Source of the DNA: Alistipes sp.
Lineage (GTDB): Bacteria > Bacteroidota > Bacteroidia > Bacteroidales > Rikenellaceae
NCBI GenBank assembly: GCA_017630455.1
Contig: JAGBVG010000074.1
Span: 1 to 64,000 of the forward strand
DNA: 64,000 bases
Reading direction: 5' to 3'
Positions 53,164 to 61,531 of this stretch are shown here, piece after piece (within the stretch, counting starts at the first letter, position 1; the number at the start of each line of letters is the position of its first letter). The position numbers and the translations under genes were made by a program. A model generated the notes under the pieces. It had not been told where the DNA came from, searched no databases, and saw only the letters and a list, made by a program, of their open reading frames with translations.

Positions 53164-54600
53164 CTAAAACAATGATATTGAGTCTATTTCACCATAGTGC
53201 TTCTCCCAAGTTTCAATGACTCTTTGTGCAAAATCTTCATTTGTTGCTTTGATATACTTCCTAAATGAACTTTCAGTTGTATGACCACTAACTGACATTA
53301 TTAAGGATATAGGCAAACTTTGTTCTCCTTTTTTCATATACTCATTAGTGCAGAAACTTCTTCTACCACAATGGGAAGTTATGTGCATAAATTTGGGCAT
53401 ACTATGGATTACTTTTTTACCTCCAATGGTCATTTTTTGCTCAAAACAACTATCAATGCCTCCAAGCATACATACAATCTTGATATAGTTATTAAATTCT
53501 TGGTCACTAAATTTAAACTCTAAATCATAATTGTGTCTTTGAAAAATTTGGTGGATGATGGAGTGAATAGGCAAAATTATCTTCTTCCTTGTTTTCTCTT
53601 GATGGAAAGATATTGTCTTGCTACTCTTTGTTGGTCTAATCTTTTTTAAGTCAGAAATTCTTTGACCAGACCTGCACAACACAAGCAATGCATCTCTATA
53701 TAGTGGGAGTTTCTCCAACTTTAACCTATCTATTTTGGTGTTTAGATAACTTTCAATATTCATATCAGGATACTTTTCTTTATACTCCATTAGTTTGGTC
53801 TTTATTCCCTCCTTGTCATATATACTAAAATCCATCTTATAGAGAAAATCTTGCTCTTCCTCAGTAAGGTATGTTGCATCTTTTTCCTCTGTCATTACCT
53901 TAAATTTGTGATATACCTGTGGCACAACACAACCATCCTCCTCTGCTGCACTAAGCATTGCCTTAAATTCCTTTATGTGACTACCTGCTGTGTTTAGGGC
54001 AAAGTTATATCTCTTATACATAAAGTCTACAAACTCATTGTAGAATGTCATATCTATATCTATAAAAGATATATCCCTCAACCTTTTAGAAGTCAAAAAC
54101 TCTTTAAGCAATGACAAGCACTTCTTGTATTTCACAATAGATGAGTCATCAATATACTCATTTGTTTTCCTATCCTTTCTCAAATTTGCCTTCCCAAGAA
54201 ACTTGTTGCAATACTCCATTAGATGAGTGGGTTTCTCATCCTTCACTTGTTTCTCTTTTTGTGGTTTATAGTATTGCTCAATAGTCTTCTTCAACCAACC
54301 ATCCTTAATCCAACCTTTATGTGTATGCTCATAACAAGTCTTGACATATGATGTTAAATCCATAATTCTTGAATCTATGGATGTTGCATCAATATTAACC
54401 TTGGGAGGGCACATTTTTTTGGATGTGTTGTGACACCCTTTGTTATTATCCCAATATTCTACATATGCCTGTTCTGGGATAACAGCATACTGGGTGATTC
54501 TCTTTGTTGTTGTGCTTGTCTGACAAGTTGCAGTAAGCACCAATGAGATGCTTGCTCTCTCTACTTTCTTTTTACTTCTTATGATTACTTTAATATTCAT
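53164..54600 (-). CDS. int: Tyrosine integrase of the tRNA-Cys element
   Basis: 478 residues from the ATG at 54598-54600 (MNIKVIIRSKKK); a TTG 11 codons upstream is less likely. A long N-terminal part with arm-type and core-binding domains (to about 265) precedes the catalytic domain, with Arg in CRSGQRISDLK, HxxR in HCGRRSF, His in SGHTTE and the nucleophile in SFRKYIKA. Located next to attL, it should catalyse integration at tRNA-Cys. Codon use is A+T-rich like its neighbours. Upstream lies one copy of the 28-bp repeat (54666-54693). Confidence 0.9.
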   Translation of the reverse strand: MNIKVIIRSKKKVERASISLVLTATCQTSTTTKRITQYAVIPEQAYVEYWDNNKGCHNTSKKMCPPKVNIDATSIDSRIMDLTSYVKTCYEHTHKGWIKDGWLKKTIEQYYKPQKEKQVKDEKPTHLMEYCNKFLGKANLRKDRKTNEYIDDSSIVKYKKCLSLLKEFLTSKRLRDISFIDIDMTFYNEFVDFMYKRYNFALNTAGSHIKEFKAMLSAAEEDGCVVPQVYHKFKVMTEEKDATYLTEEEQDFLYKMDFSIYDKEGIKTKLMEYKEKYPDMNIESYLNTKIDRLKLEKLPLYRDALLVLCRSGQRISDLKKIRPTKSSKTISFHQEKTRKKIILPIHSIIHQIFQRHNYDLEFKFSDQEFNNYIKIVCMLGGIDSCFEQKMTIGGKKVIHSMPKFMHITSHCGRRSFCTNEYMKKGEQSLPISLIMSVSGHTTESSFRKYIKATNEDFAQRVIETWEKHYGEIDSISLF

Positions 54601-54665
54601 TTTACTTAAATTTTGATTAATAACTAATTTCAAAAAGGCCTTTATTATTTATATTACAAACCTTG

Positions 54666-54693
54666 AAAATTATTTTTTGGAACACACTATTTT
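54666..54693 (+). repeat. 28-bp repeat, left copy
   Basis: Near-identical (25 of 28) to the reverse complement of 57001-57028; the three differences are adjacent, at positions 13-15. Core AACACACTATTTT (54681-54693). It lies between the stop of the 505-residue gene and the integrase start. Confidence 0.75.
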
Positions 54694-54730
54694 TTGTTTT
54701 TTGCCTTTAAGCAATGTGCTTTGTTGATTC

Positions 54731-56248
54731 CTATCTATTTATATAATTAAATACCTCTTGTCTTATATCAAAAGACACCATACTAATTTCATTACTTGGT
54801 AGATATATTGCATCATTTACTCTAAATGGGTGTAGACCAGCAGACCTCAACCTATCACAGATGGGATTGATTATCTCACTTTCCACCATATTGGCAACAC
54901 TCTTTATAGATGTGCCATTTATTGTTTTGTGCCAATCTAACAAAGCATTGTATATGTTTGGAAAACTATTCTTAAAGAAATTACATATTATAACCCTATT
55001 TTGCCTATCATTTTCTTTGGCAGTATAGATGAATGACTTTTCATTTTTAATGCTTAAAAATGGTTGAAATGTGGGTTTAATGAGGGTTCTTGTAGTGCCA
55101 CCATACTTGGTAACTTCACCATACAAATCACCATATTGAGTAAGTTTTTTCCATTCATACATCTCCTCAAAAGGGATAGAAATACCCACCTTTTCAAATA
55201 TCTTTGGTAACATTGCAAAATGTGCACAAGATATATCCATTGCTTCTTCTAAATAGTTACCATTGTAGCACACATACTCTCTCAATGGTCTTCTCATATT
55301 GGTATAGGCACTATATAGTTTGCCATCATAATGATACTTGGGGATATCAGTAAGTCTAATAATGTGTTTAAGGTCTTTGATGCAGTAGCACCTATCAAAT
55401 ATCCCTATGTCAACTTTTATATCTTTGTAGTAGTCAAATTTTAAGCAGTGCCCTTGCACAAGACTCACATTATCAATACATTTATTGAGATTGTTCCCAA
55501 TATATTGTTCATTTATTTCTTTACTCTTTATTACTTTTAATAATCCATAAACAATATGCTCTATTTCTTTATAATCATACTTATACTTATTAGAAACATA
55601 TTCTATATTGGTTGAGATTGTTTTGTTTTTTTTGATTTTGCCATTCTTAATCTTGGTAACTAATTCACATATCCTTGTTGTAGTGGCAATATCTATATAG
55701 GACTTATTCATTATTGATTCTTTCTTTGAATCCAGACTTTCTAATTCTATACAAGCATATTTTTTCTTTATGCTAATCCACATATCCTCATCAAAGTTTA
55801 ATATCACAGGTGTTGATTGTTGGTTGTCAAATAAGCATCCTATTATACCTATTCTATACTGAGTAGTGTTTTTTGTGAGAAATGCATTACCATCCTTATT
55901 GGTGGTCTTTTGCAATGGCATATGCTTAATATCAATATAACCAACTTCTTTTAGTTTTTCAAGATATTCTTTGTAGTGTCTTTTGCTTACTACACCTTTG
56001 AAAAGTGTAGACTCAATGGGGGTCCATCCATTGTTTATTTTGCCAACTACTCCACTTTGGACAATAAGTGCATATGTTCTCAATATCCCATCTACTCTTC
56101 TTTTATCTTTGTAGTTTTGCTTGCCTAATGCTTCAACAGCATTATATACATAGTCATTTAGATATACTACAACTTGATACTTGTCTTTTTGTTTTTTTAA
56201 TATGATTTCACCCTTCATAACACATAACTTTTTATAATTATATGTCAT
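54731..56248 (-). CDS. Unknown protein with winged-helix-like N-terminus and family-A-polymerase-like motifs
   Basis: 505 residues (an alternative ATG ten codons in gives MKGEIILKKQ). Residues about 60-125 look like a winged helix (SKRHYKEYLEKLKEVGYIDIKH). In the C-terminal half, LEEAMDISCAHFAMLP resembles polymerase motif A (Asp, then S.x.H); TRTLIKPTFQPFL could correspond to motif B; and VESEIINPICDRLRSAGLHPFRVNDAIYLP matches the helix plus motif C (HDE-like, here VNDAIYLP) layout of family A polymerases. I infer a divergent replication protein for the element. The motif match is by eye, and key residues differ from DNA polymerase I. Confidence 0.5.
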   Translation of the reverse strand: MTYNYKKLCVMKGEIILKKQKDKYQVVVYLNDYVYNAVEALGKQNYKDKRRVDGILRTYALIVQSGVVGKINNGWTPIESTLFKGVVSKRHYKEYLEKLKEVGYIDIKHMPLQKTTNKDGNAFLTKNTTQYRIGIIGCLFDNQQSTPVILNFDEDMWISIKKKYACIELESLDSKKESIMNKSYIDIATTTRICELVTKIKNGKIKKNKTISTNIEYVSNKYKYDYKEIEHIVYGLLKVIKSKEINEQYIGNNLNKCIDNVSLVQGHCLKFDYYKDIKVDIGIFDRCYCIKDLKHIIRLTDIPKYHYDGKLYSAYTNMRRPLREYVCYNGNYLEEAMDISCAHFAMLPKIFEKVGISIPFEEMYEWKKLTQYGDLYGEVTKYGGTTRTLIKPTFQPFLSIKNEKSFIYTAKENDRQNRVIICNFFKNSFPNIYNALLDWHKTINGTSIKSVANMVESEIINPICDRLRSAGLHPFRVNDAIYLPSNEISMVSFDIRQEVFNYINR

Positions 56249-56276
56249 AAAGGGTGAATTATTTTTATTTTTTCAA

Positions 56277-56909
56277 CTAATTGTGGACAAACTTATATAA
56301 CTTCCTTATAGTCATTATACTTGTGCCAGTTATGGCATTTATCTGTCTTAGAGATAATCCTTGTCTTAACAGAGATATATCCTTTTTGTATTGCTCTTTC
56401 ATCTTGTCATCAGACTTCCTATATGTAGCAGGTCTACCCATCTTTATGCCCTCTCTTCTACACTTCTCTATATATTGTGTTCTGCCACTTGACATTCTTT
56501 CCTTAATGGTCAACCTTTCCATACTTGCTATTTCCAATAGTATAGTGCAGATTAACGAGGCAACAGGGTTTATTTTGCCATCAACTATTGTTTCAAGGTT
56601 GTAGTTTTTGATATAAAGGCATATACCTTTCTCATTTAGTTTCTCAATAACTTTCAATGCCTCCAATGTGTTTCTGCCAAGTCTTGATATTTCCAATACA
56701 CAAACCTTATCTATTTGGTGTTGCTCAATGTAGGCAAGCATATCTATTATCTCTTGCCTATCTTCATTCTTACTATTGCCACTGATTATGCCTGTAAAGA
56801 CTCTATTTATATGCCAGTTCCTCTCAATCGCCATATCAGTTAATTCACTTATCTGCCTGTCATAATCCTGCTGATTTGTGCTAACTCTTGCTAATAAAAC
56901 TACTTCCAT
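56277..56909 (-). CDS. Serine recombinase (resolvase/invertase type)
   Basis: 210 residues from the ATG at 56907-56909. The catalytic domain starts MEVVLLARVSTNQQDYDRQ (nucleophile Ser10), with LEISRLGRNTLEAL and ERLTIKERMSSGR (E-helix), and ends in an HTH (LSLRQINAITGTSIMTIRKLYK). It is the small Tn3/Hin type, able to resolve or invert DNA. Its own res or gix-like site is not obvious; the 28-bp repeats flanking this gene and the next one are candidates. It lies 28 nt upstream of the 505-residue gene on the same strand. Confidence 0.9.
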   Translation of the reverse strand: MEVVLLARVSTNQQDYDRQISELTDMAIERNWHINRVFTGIISGNSKNEDRQEIIDMLAYIEQHQIDKVCVLEISRLGRNTLEALKVIEKLNEKGICLYIKNYNLETIVDGKINPVASLICTILLEIASMERLTIKERMSSGRTQYIEKCRREGIKMGRPATYRKSDDKMKEQYKKDISLLRQGLSLRQINAITGTSIMTIRKLYKFVHN

Positions 56910-57000
56910 ATTATTTGTATTTTTTTGTAACTTGCGGATTATGAGGCTAATATAGTGAATAAATTTGAGACACACCAGCAAGTTGTGCTATTTTTTTTAC

Positions 57001-57028
57001 AAAATAGTGTGTTGGCAAAAATAATTTT
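57001..57028 (-). repeat. 28-bp repeat, right copy
   Basis: Inverted partner of 54666-54693. It sits in the 194-nt gap between the divergent serine recombinase and HTH genes, so it could also be an operator. A CTATTTT/AAAATAG dyad (56988-57007) overlaps it. Confidence 0.75.
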
Positions 57029-57103
57029 AAAATAACACCATATAATTATAAAGAGCATTTTTCAAAAGGGATAATATAAGTTGAATTTTAAAAAATATTT
57101 TAT

Positions 57104-57409
57104 ATGAAGAAGTTGGAGAAGATGTTAAAGAAGTATGGCAAGGATGCCAAAGTAGAAATGACCTTAGATGATTTGTTTGAATTTGCAAATTACATCATTA
57201 AGGAGGTTAAGGAAGAGTTTGATGATGGTAGCAAGAAGTCAAAACTATTATCAATGAAAGAGGTGTGTAAGAGACTTAATAAAGGAAAGAGCACCATATA
57301 TAGGTGGCAAAAATTTGGGTTGATAACCCCCACATATATAGGTGGGCATACATATTACAAGGAGGAGGAAATTATGCAATACACAAATGGATATAAATTG
57401 GTTGGTTAA
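57104..57409 (+). CDS. Helix-turn-helix (excisionase-like) protein
   Basis: 101 residues. Helical acidic N-terminus, then a MerR/Xis-like HTH (SMKEVCKRLNKGKSTIYRWQKFG) with wing (IGGHTYYKEEEI). Probably the excisionase or main regulator of the element; divergent from the recombinase genes. Confidence 0.8.
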   Translation: MKKLEKMLKKYGKDAKVEMTLDDLFEFANYIIKEVKEEFDDGSKKSKLLSMKEVCKRLNKGKSTIYRWQKFGLITPTYIGGHTYYKEEEIMQYTNGYKLVG

Positions 57410-57430
57410 CAAAAAAATAATTATACAGTT

Positions 57431-57694
57431 ATGATTGAATATATAGAGAATTTGAATAAGACCTACAAAAGTGGGCAATTCTCATTGGATGAGGATGGGA
57501 ATATAGTAGTAAGTGTAGTAAAGATTAGAAGTTATGAAGCAATGTTGACTGAAAAACAATGTGATTGGATTAGAACATTCTGTTCAAGGGTGAGTAACAA
57601 CTGTATGAGGCATATGAGCAAACATTTAGCAAGTGCTGTCATTGATTTCCACCTAACATTCCCTGATGTTAAGATTTATTTAAGGTGGGCATAA
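57431..57694 (+). CDS. Small unknown protein
   Basis: 87 residues, not recognised. Mixed alpha/beta sequence with two Cys (CDWIRTFC) and a C-terminal FHLTFPDVKIYLRWA. 21 nt after the HTH gene, likely co-transcribed. The gap after it (57695-57998) holds a hairpin and A+T-rich sequence only. Confidence 0.55.
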   Translation: MIEYIENLNKTYKSGQFSLDEDGNIVVSVVKIRSYEAMLTEKQCDWIRTFCSRVSNNCMRHMSKHLASAVIDFHLTFPDVKIYLRWA

Positions 57695-57734
57695 CACTAA
57701 TCAAGTCTACCACCCTCTTTTTATTACACACATT

Positions 57735-57758
57735 TTGGAGGGTAGTGAAACCCTCCAA
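57735..57758 (+). terminator. Hairpin after the HTH-small protein pair
   Basis: TTGGAGGGT (57735-57743) pairs with ACCCTCCAA (57750-57758); 40 nt after the stop. No strong T-run follows. Confidence 0.55.
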
Positions 57759-57998
57759 AGCATAAAACAACATATCTACCAAACAATAGCATTGTATATG
57801 TTGTTGGTTATCAGTAGTGTTTGCAAGACAAGCATCTATTCCTGTTGCTTTTATTGGGTGAATCTTTGTGCCAAATTGCTGTAAATCTGGTTATTTTTTG
57901 AGGTTTTCTTTAAGTTTTTAAGGATTTTTTGAGAAAAAACTACCCAAAAAATCAAAGAAAATCACACCAATATCTCACTGATAAATAAAATAAAAAGA

Positions 57999-58790
57999 AT
58001 GGATATTATGGAAGATAATCAAGTGAAAAAGTTGCCTGCATTTGACCATATTAAGGTGTTGCAGGATGGCAATTATGGTTGCACACTATGTGCTGGAAAT
58101 AAGATTTACAATGGAGTATTTACTCCAAATTGGGAGTGTGTGGAGAAGTTGCATTTAGTGGAGGTAGATGCTTATAGTGAGTATGACTACACACTAATAG
58201 ATAAACTTAATTCAATCTACAAGGAAGACATAGTTGATGAGGAATTTGCAAAAATGCTTACCCTAAATTATGAAGAGGATAACAGTGATGATAGTGATTT
58301 TCTACCACAGGTGTTGTTCTTATACAAATACCAAAATGCTGATGGAGACATAGCATTAACAATAGACAATACACTAATATCATATAAATTCTTTATCCTA
58401 ACACTAATTGAAAACATCTTCAACAAATTATATGAGTGTGGGTGTAATAAGAAGTTCAATAGTTGCAAACTATGTTGGGATAGGGTTGAGGAGACATTTG
58501 GTATTAGTCTAATAAGCAATGACCACCCATTTGCCATTGCCATCAAGAGTATATATAAGGAATATCAAACATTTGATGATATAGCAGTTGAAAAAGTCAA
58601 GGAGAAATATCCTGATTCAAGTGAATTGGATTGGGATAATGACTTACATTTGTTTGATGAATTAGACATATTGGAGGAGGGGTTAAGAGACAGACTATAT
58701 GATGGTGCTTATGACTTATGCCCAAATGTTTATATGTTCTATGTCCAAGACAATTGCAAAGATATATTTGATGGTGGATTCAAAGATTAG
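57999..58790 (+). CDS. Acidic unknown protein
   Basis: 263 residues from ATG 57999 (a second ATG three codons later is also possible). Not recognised. It is strongly acidic, with D/E clusters (NYEEDNSDDSDF, YPDSSELDWDNDLHLFDELDILEEGL) and a Cys-rich patch CGCNKKFNSCKLC (about 147-159) that could bind metal. No signal peptide or membrane segment. Acidic proteins in mobile elements are sometimes DNA mimics or anti-restriction proteins, but nothing specific supports that here. Confidence 0.6.
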   Translation: MDIMEDNQVKKLPAFDHIKVLQDGNYGCTLCAGNKIYNGVFTPNWECVEKLHLVEVDAYSEYDYTLIDKLNSIYKEDIVDEEFAKMLTLNYEEDNSDDSDFLPQVLFLYKYQNADGDIALTIDNTLISYKFFILTLIENIFNKLYECGCNKKFNSCKLCWDRVEETFGISLISNDHPFAIAIKSIYKEYQTFDDIAVEKVKEKYPDSSELDWDNDLHLFDELDILEEGLRDRLYDGAYDLCPNVYMFYVQDNCKDIFDGGFKD

Positions 58791-58849
58791 GTCTTCCCTA
58801 ATATTCATCATACTTTAATACCCCTCTTTTTGCTTTGGCAAGGAGAGGG

Positions 58850-59012
58850 GTTGTTGTGCTAATATGTCTATTGTGCTAATTTAACATTGGGAACACTATT
58901 ATATGTCACATAAAAATGACCTAACATAAGATTTTATGTTAAGTTATAATAGATATGGTAACATCTATCGATACACTAAACTATGGAAATGTATTTAATT
59001 TATTGTGCTAAT
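58850..59012. repeat. GTGCTAAT repeats and a palindrome in a gene-free stretch
   Basis: Within 58791-59332 (no gene) TTGTGCTAAT occurs near 58853, 58871 and 59003, and TAACATAA..TTATGTTA forms a palindrome around 58922-58943. Further GTGCTAA copies lie near both element ends. Origin-like iterons or recombinase sites are possible; neither is shown. Confidence 0.4.
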
Positions 59013-59332
59013 TTTGATTTTAAGATATTTTTTTATAAATTTGCAATACCAATCAATTAGGTTTGTTTGGTGGACATATTTTGATGAAAGTGTATTAGCA
59101 TTTACCCCTTATAGAAATCTGGAAAATTTCAATGCACAGGGTTAAGCAATTACACTCTTCACCTTGTATTGGTATATCTGTTGGGGTAACATATCTCACA
59201 TCCAATACTGGTGTGGGGTATTGTTTATTTGTGCATAGGTATTCCAGAACCTCTATAAGAATAAACTAATCAACCTCACACTTTCTTATTGTTAAGTACT
59301 CATAGAGGTTGGGAGTGACAAACATTCTAACT

Positions 59333-59887
59333 ATGGGATTTTGGGGGAGTCTTGCAGATGCAGCAGGAGAAAAAACAGGAAAGGCAATTGGTAATGCAGT
59401 ATTCGGAAAAAAGGCAGCAGACCAAGTAATTGATGTAAGAGGTAGTGTGAATAATGATGGTGGCAAACAACAAGTAGTTGTTGAGAAGAAAGATGCAGTG
59501 AGAGAAGCATATGCCACACAACAAGTAGAGGAGCATAGAAATAAATTATCAAGAAAGGATGAGATTATAGATTTGGAATTTAGTGATTCAGATATTCAAC
59601 AGAATTATAGACTCCTTTTCAAACTTATCCCAATGGTTGAAACCTGGTATAAGCAACAAGATACTGATATGTATGAACTTGCAAGGTCTAAATATGAATC
59701 AGGTTTGCTAATGTGCCAAATGATGGACCCAACCAACCCTAATATTGCTTTGTTGCAAGGCAAACTTAATGAGTGGGATGAAATGAAAAAGAAGAGCAAA
59801 AAGGCAGAGATAAAGGGAGTTATAATATTGCTTGTTGTTCTGGCATTGTTGATTGGTTTTCTTGCCTTAATGATTAATTTTGTATAA
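59333..59887 (+). CDS. Unknown tail-anchored membrane protein
   Basis: 184 residues from ATG 59333; an upstream TTG start is less likely. Gly/Ala-rich N-terminus (MGFWGSLADAAGEKTGKAIGNAVFGKK), a helical charged middle and one C-terminal membrane helix (about 160-183, GVIILLVVLALLIGFLALMINFV). Not recognised. Cytosolic domain anchored in the inner membrane by its tail. Confidence 0.6.
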   Translation: MGFWGSLADAAGEKTGKAIGNAVFGKKAADQVIDVRGSVNNDGGKQQVVVEKKDAVREAYATQQVEEHRNKLSRKDEIIDLEFSDSDIQQNYRLLFKLIPMVETWYKQQDTDMYELARSKYESGLLMCQMMDPTNPNIALLQGKLNEWDEMKKKSKKAEIKGVIILLVVLALLIGFLALMINFV

Positions 59888-60052
59888 CTTAATAATATAG
59901 GCAACATTTCTCTATTTGAGATTTGTTGCCTATTTTATTATTCCTTTATGATTATTTATATATAAAATAGACCTTTAATTAGTTTAACTAAATTTATACA
60001 ACAGATTACTCGCCTTACTTCAAATACTTGTATAAATAAAACAAAAACAAGT

Positions 60053-60304
60053 ATGAGAGCAAGTAATAATAAACTCAAAAGGGCAGTTAGAGAGTGCTAT
60101 GAAAATGGGGATACAATGGGGTTGCCACAACAATATGCTATCCTATCAACAGCAGAGATAATAGATTTGGTGATGATTACAGTTGCCACTCTTATGGGAT
60201 ATGAGGATGAGGTGTATGTTACAGAGTGCCAAAAAGAAAAAGGCAAGAGCAGGATACCTACACATAACAAGCAACAACATTCAAGAAAGATTAGACTATC
60301 TTAA
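60053..60304 (+). CDS. Small unknown protein
   Basis: 83 residues, not recognised. Helical N-terminus with STAEIIDLVMITVATLMGYEDEVYV and a basic tail (HNKQQHSRKIRLS). Last gene of the element, followed by a terminator 8 nt later, which supports real expression. Confidence 0.5.
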   Translation: MRASNNKLKRAVRECYENGDTMGLPQQYAILSTAEIIDLVMITVATLMGYEDEVYVTECQKEKGKSRIPTHNKQQHSRKIRLS

Positions 60305-60311
60305 ATAAGGA

Positions 60312-60335
60312 AAGCACCTCCAAAGGGTGCTTTTT
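60312..60335 (+). terminator. Terminator of the last gene of the element
   Basis: AAGCACC (60312-60318) pairs with GGTGCTT (60326-60332), followed by T residues. Confidence 0.8.
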
Positions 60336-60424
60336 GCTTTGTATTAGGTGTGCTAACTTGACTCTCATTTGCTATCATAGACTCCTATTTTTGTTAGCAA
60401 GTTTGTTAGCAAGAGTAAAAAAAT

Positions 60425-60450
60425 ATGCCCCACAGATAACTGTGAGGCAT
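60425..60450 (-). terminator. Terminator of tRNA-Cys
   Basis: ATGCC.CACAG pairs with CTGTG.GGCAT; on the minus strand it lies just after the tRNA and is followed by seven T. Confidence 0.8.
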
Positions 60451-60456
60451 TTTTTA

Positions 60457-60469
60457 GAGGTCTGAAGCG
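60457..60469. repeat. Right attachment-site repeat (attR) in the 3' end of tRNA-Cys
   Basis: GAGGTCTGAAGCG, identical to 52945-52957. About 40-95 nt inside lie TCTCATTTGCTATCATA (60363-60379) and GACTCC..TTGTTAGCAAG (60380 on), near copies of the repeats beside attL. Confidence 0.8.
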
Positions 60470-60529
60470 GATTCGAACCGCTGTAGACGGTTTTGCAGAC
60501 CGTTGGTTAAGCCACTCGCCCATCAGACC
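60459..60529 (-). tRNA. tRNA-Cys (anticodon GCA)
   Basis: 71 nt. Acceptor stem GGTCTGA/TCAGACC, anticodon loop CTGCAAA with GCA, and a GGTTCGAATCC T-arm are all present. CCA is not encoded. It serves as integration site of the element to its left, which restores its 3' end. Confidence 0.95.
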
Positions 60530-60569
60530 ATTCCTTTGAATGAACAAATTGCTTCGTCATTACAGAGTG

Positions 60570-60601
60570 CAAAGATAGAAACATTTTTCCAATATGCAAA
60601 A
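60570..60601 (-). promoter_or_regulatory. Promoter of tRNA-Cys
   Basis: On the minus strand TTTTG (60597-60601), 19-nt spacer, TATCTTTG (60570-60577), about 40 nt before the tRNA. The rest of 60602-60836 shows no gene. Confidence 0.7.
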
Positions 60602-60836
60602 TATTTAGCACGTTTTTTACAAATTATATGCTCTAACCCGCAAAAAATGGTATTAACGTGGTAAGGTGGGTGATATGATTATTAGAATTTTAGCGTGGAT
60701 ACGTTTGCTTTTAGAATAATTATTCGTATATTCGTAGTAGCATTACGCAATACGCAGTGTTTATAGATGGCATTTAGGGCAACGGTTACTTATCTGCCTG
60801 GCTTGAAACCTAATGTATAACATAAACTTTAAAACT

Positions 60837-61460
60837 ATGAAAACAAATTCTGAATTGAGACAAGATGCCAAGATGGCAATGTCGGGCAATTGGGGTGAGG
60901 GTATTGCTGTCAGCCTCGTGGGAGGATTGTTGATGTCTCTTATCGCGGTGTTACAGGGAGCGTTTGGTGAGGGCTCTGTTGTTGGAAACCTCCTATATAG
61001 TGTAGCCTACATCTTCGCCGGTATTCCAATTAGTTATGGTATCTACTATGCCTATTTGAGATTCTGCCGCGAGGGGTCGCTCCAGGTAGCAAACATCTTT
61101 AGTATGTTCAATGATAGGTACTACATTAAGTCGGTGACTCTTGGTCTGCTTGTATCTATATATACAGTATTATGGACACTGTTGCTCATCGTGCCAGGTA
61201 TCATCAAGAGCTTCTCTTACTTCTTGGCGCCTTTCATCCTCTTCGACAATCCTGAGTTGTCGGCAGAGGAGGCTATATGTCGCAGTATGAAGATGATGCA
61301 GGGTCATAAGATGCGCCTCTTCCTCATAACTCTTGGCTTTGCAGGTCTCGCAATATTGTCGGCACTCTTACTCTTTATCCCAATGTTGTGGCTTGTGCCA
61401 TTCTACCAGACTGTATTCGCAAAGTTTTATGAGGATGTGAAGGCTGAGACGGCTTTCTAA
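60837..61460 (+). CDS. DUF975 family integral membrane protein
   Basis: 207 residues from ATG 60837 (MKTNSELRQDAKMAMSGNW, the usual start of the family). Four to five hydrophobic segments, including SLVGGLLMSLIAVLQGAF, SVAYIFAGIPISYGIYYAY, SVTLGLLVSIYTVLWTLLLIVPGII and LFLITLGFAGLAILSALLLFIPMLW. A conserved SYFLAPFILFDNPELSAEEAI...M cytosolic motif is present. Function unknown. Confidence 0.88.
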   Translation: MKTNSELRQDAKMAMSGNWGEGIAVSLVGGLLMSLIAVLQGAFGEGSVVGNLLYSVAYIFAGIPISYGIYYAYLRFCREGSLQVANIFSMFNDRYYIKSVTLGLLVSIYTVLWTLLLIVPGIIKSFSYFLAPFILFDNPELSAEEAICRSMKMMQGHKMRLFLITLGFAGLAILSALLLFIPMLWLVPFYQTVFAKFYEDVKAETAF

Positions 61461-61483
61461 GCCATAATGAAAAGTGCAAAACG

Positions 61484-61512
61484 AAGGGTTGCCCGCATAT
61501 CGGACAACCCTT
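61484..61512. terminator. Bidirectional terminator between the DUF975 gene and rpoN
   Basis: AAGGGTTG.CCG pairs with CGG.CAACCCTT (61484-61495 and 61501-61512, one mismatch), between convergent stops at 61460 and 61532. Confidence 0.75.
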
Positions 61513-61531
61513 TGTTATGTTATTGAGGTAT

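Larger units (their letters stand above)
52945..60469. mobile_element. Integrated element of about 7.5 kb in tRNA-Cys
   Basis: Bounded by the 13-bp direct repeat GAGGTCTGAAGCG (52945-52957 and 60457-60469); the right copy is the 3' end of tRNA-Cys. Everything between is much more A+T-rich than the flanks and codes for two recombinases, HTH and unknown proteins. There are no conjugation or capsid genes, so it is an integrative element of unknown transfer mode or a satellite. The region 52796-53163 has no gene; it holds the left att site and subterminal repeats. Confidence 0.85.
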
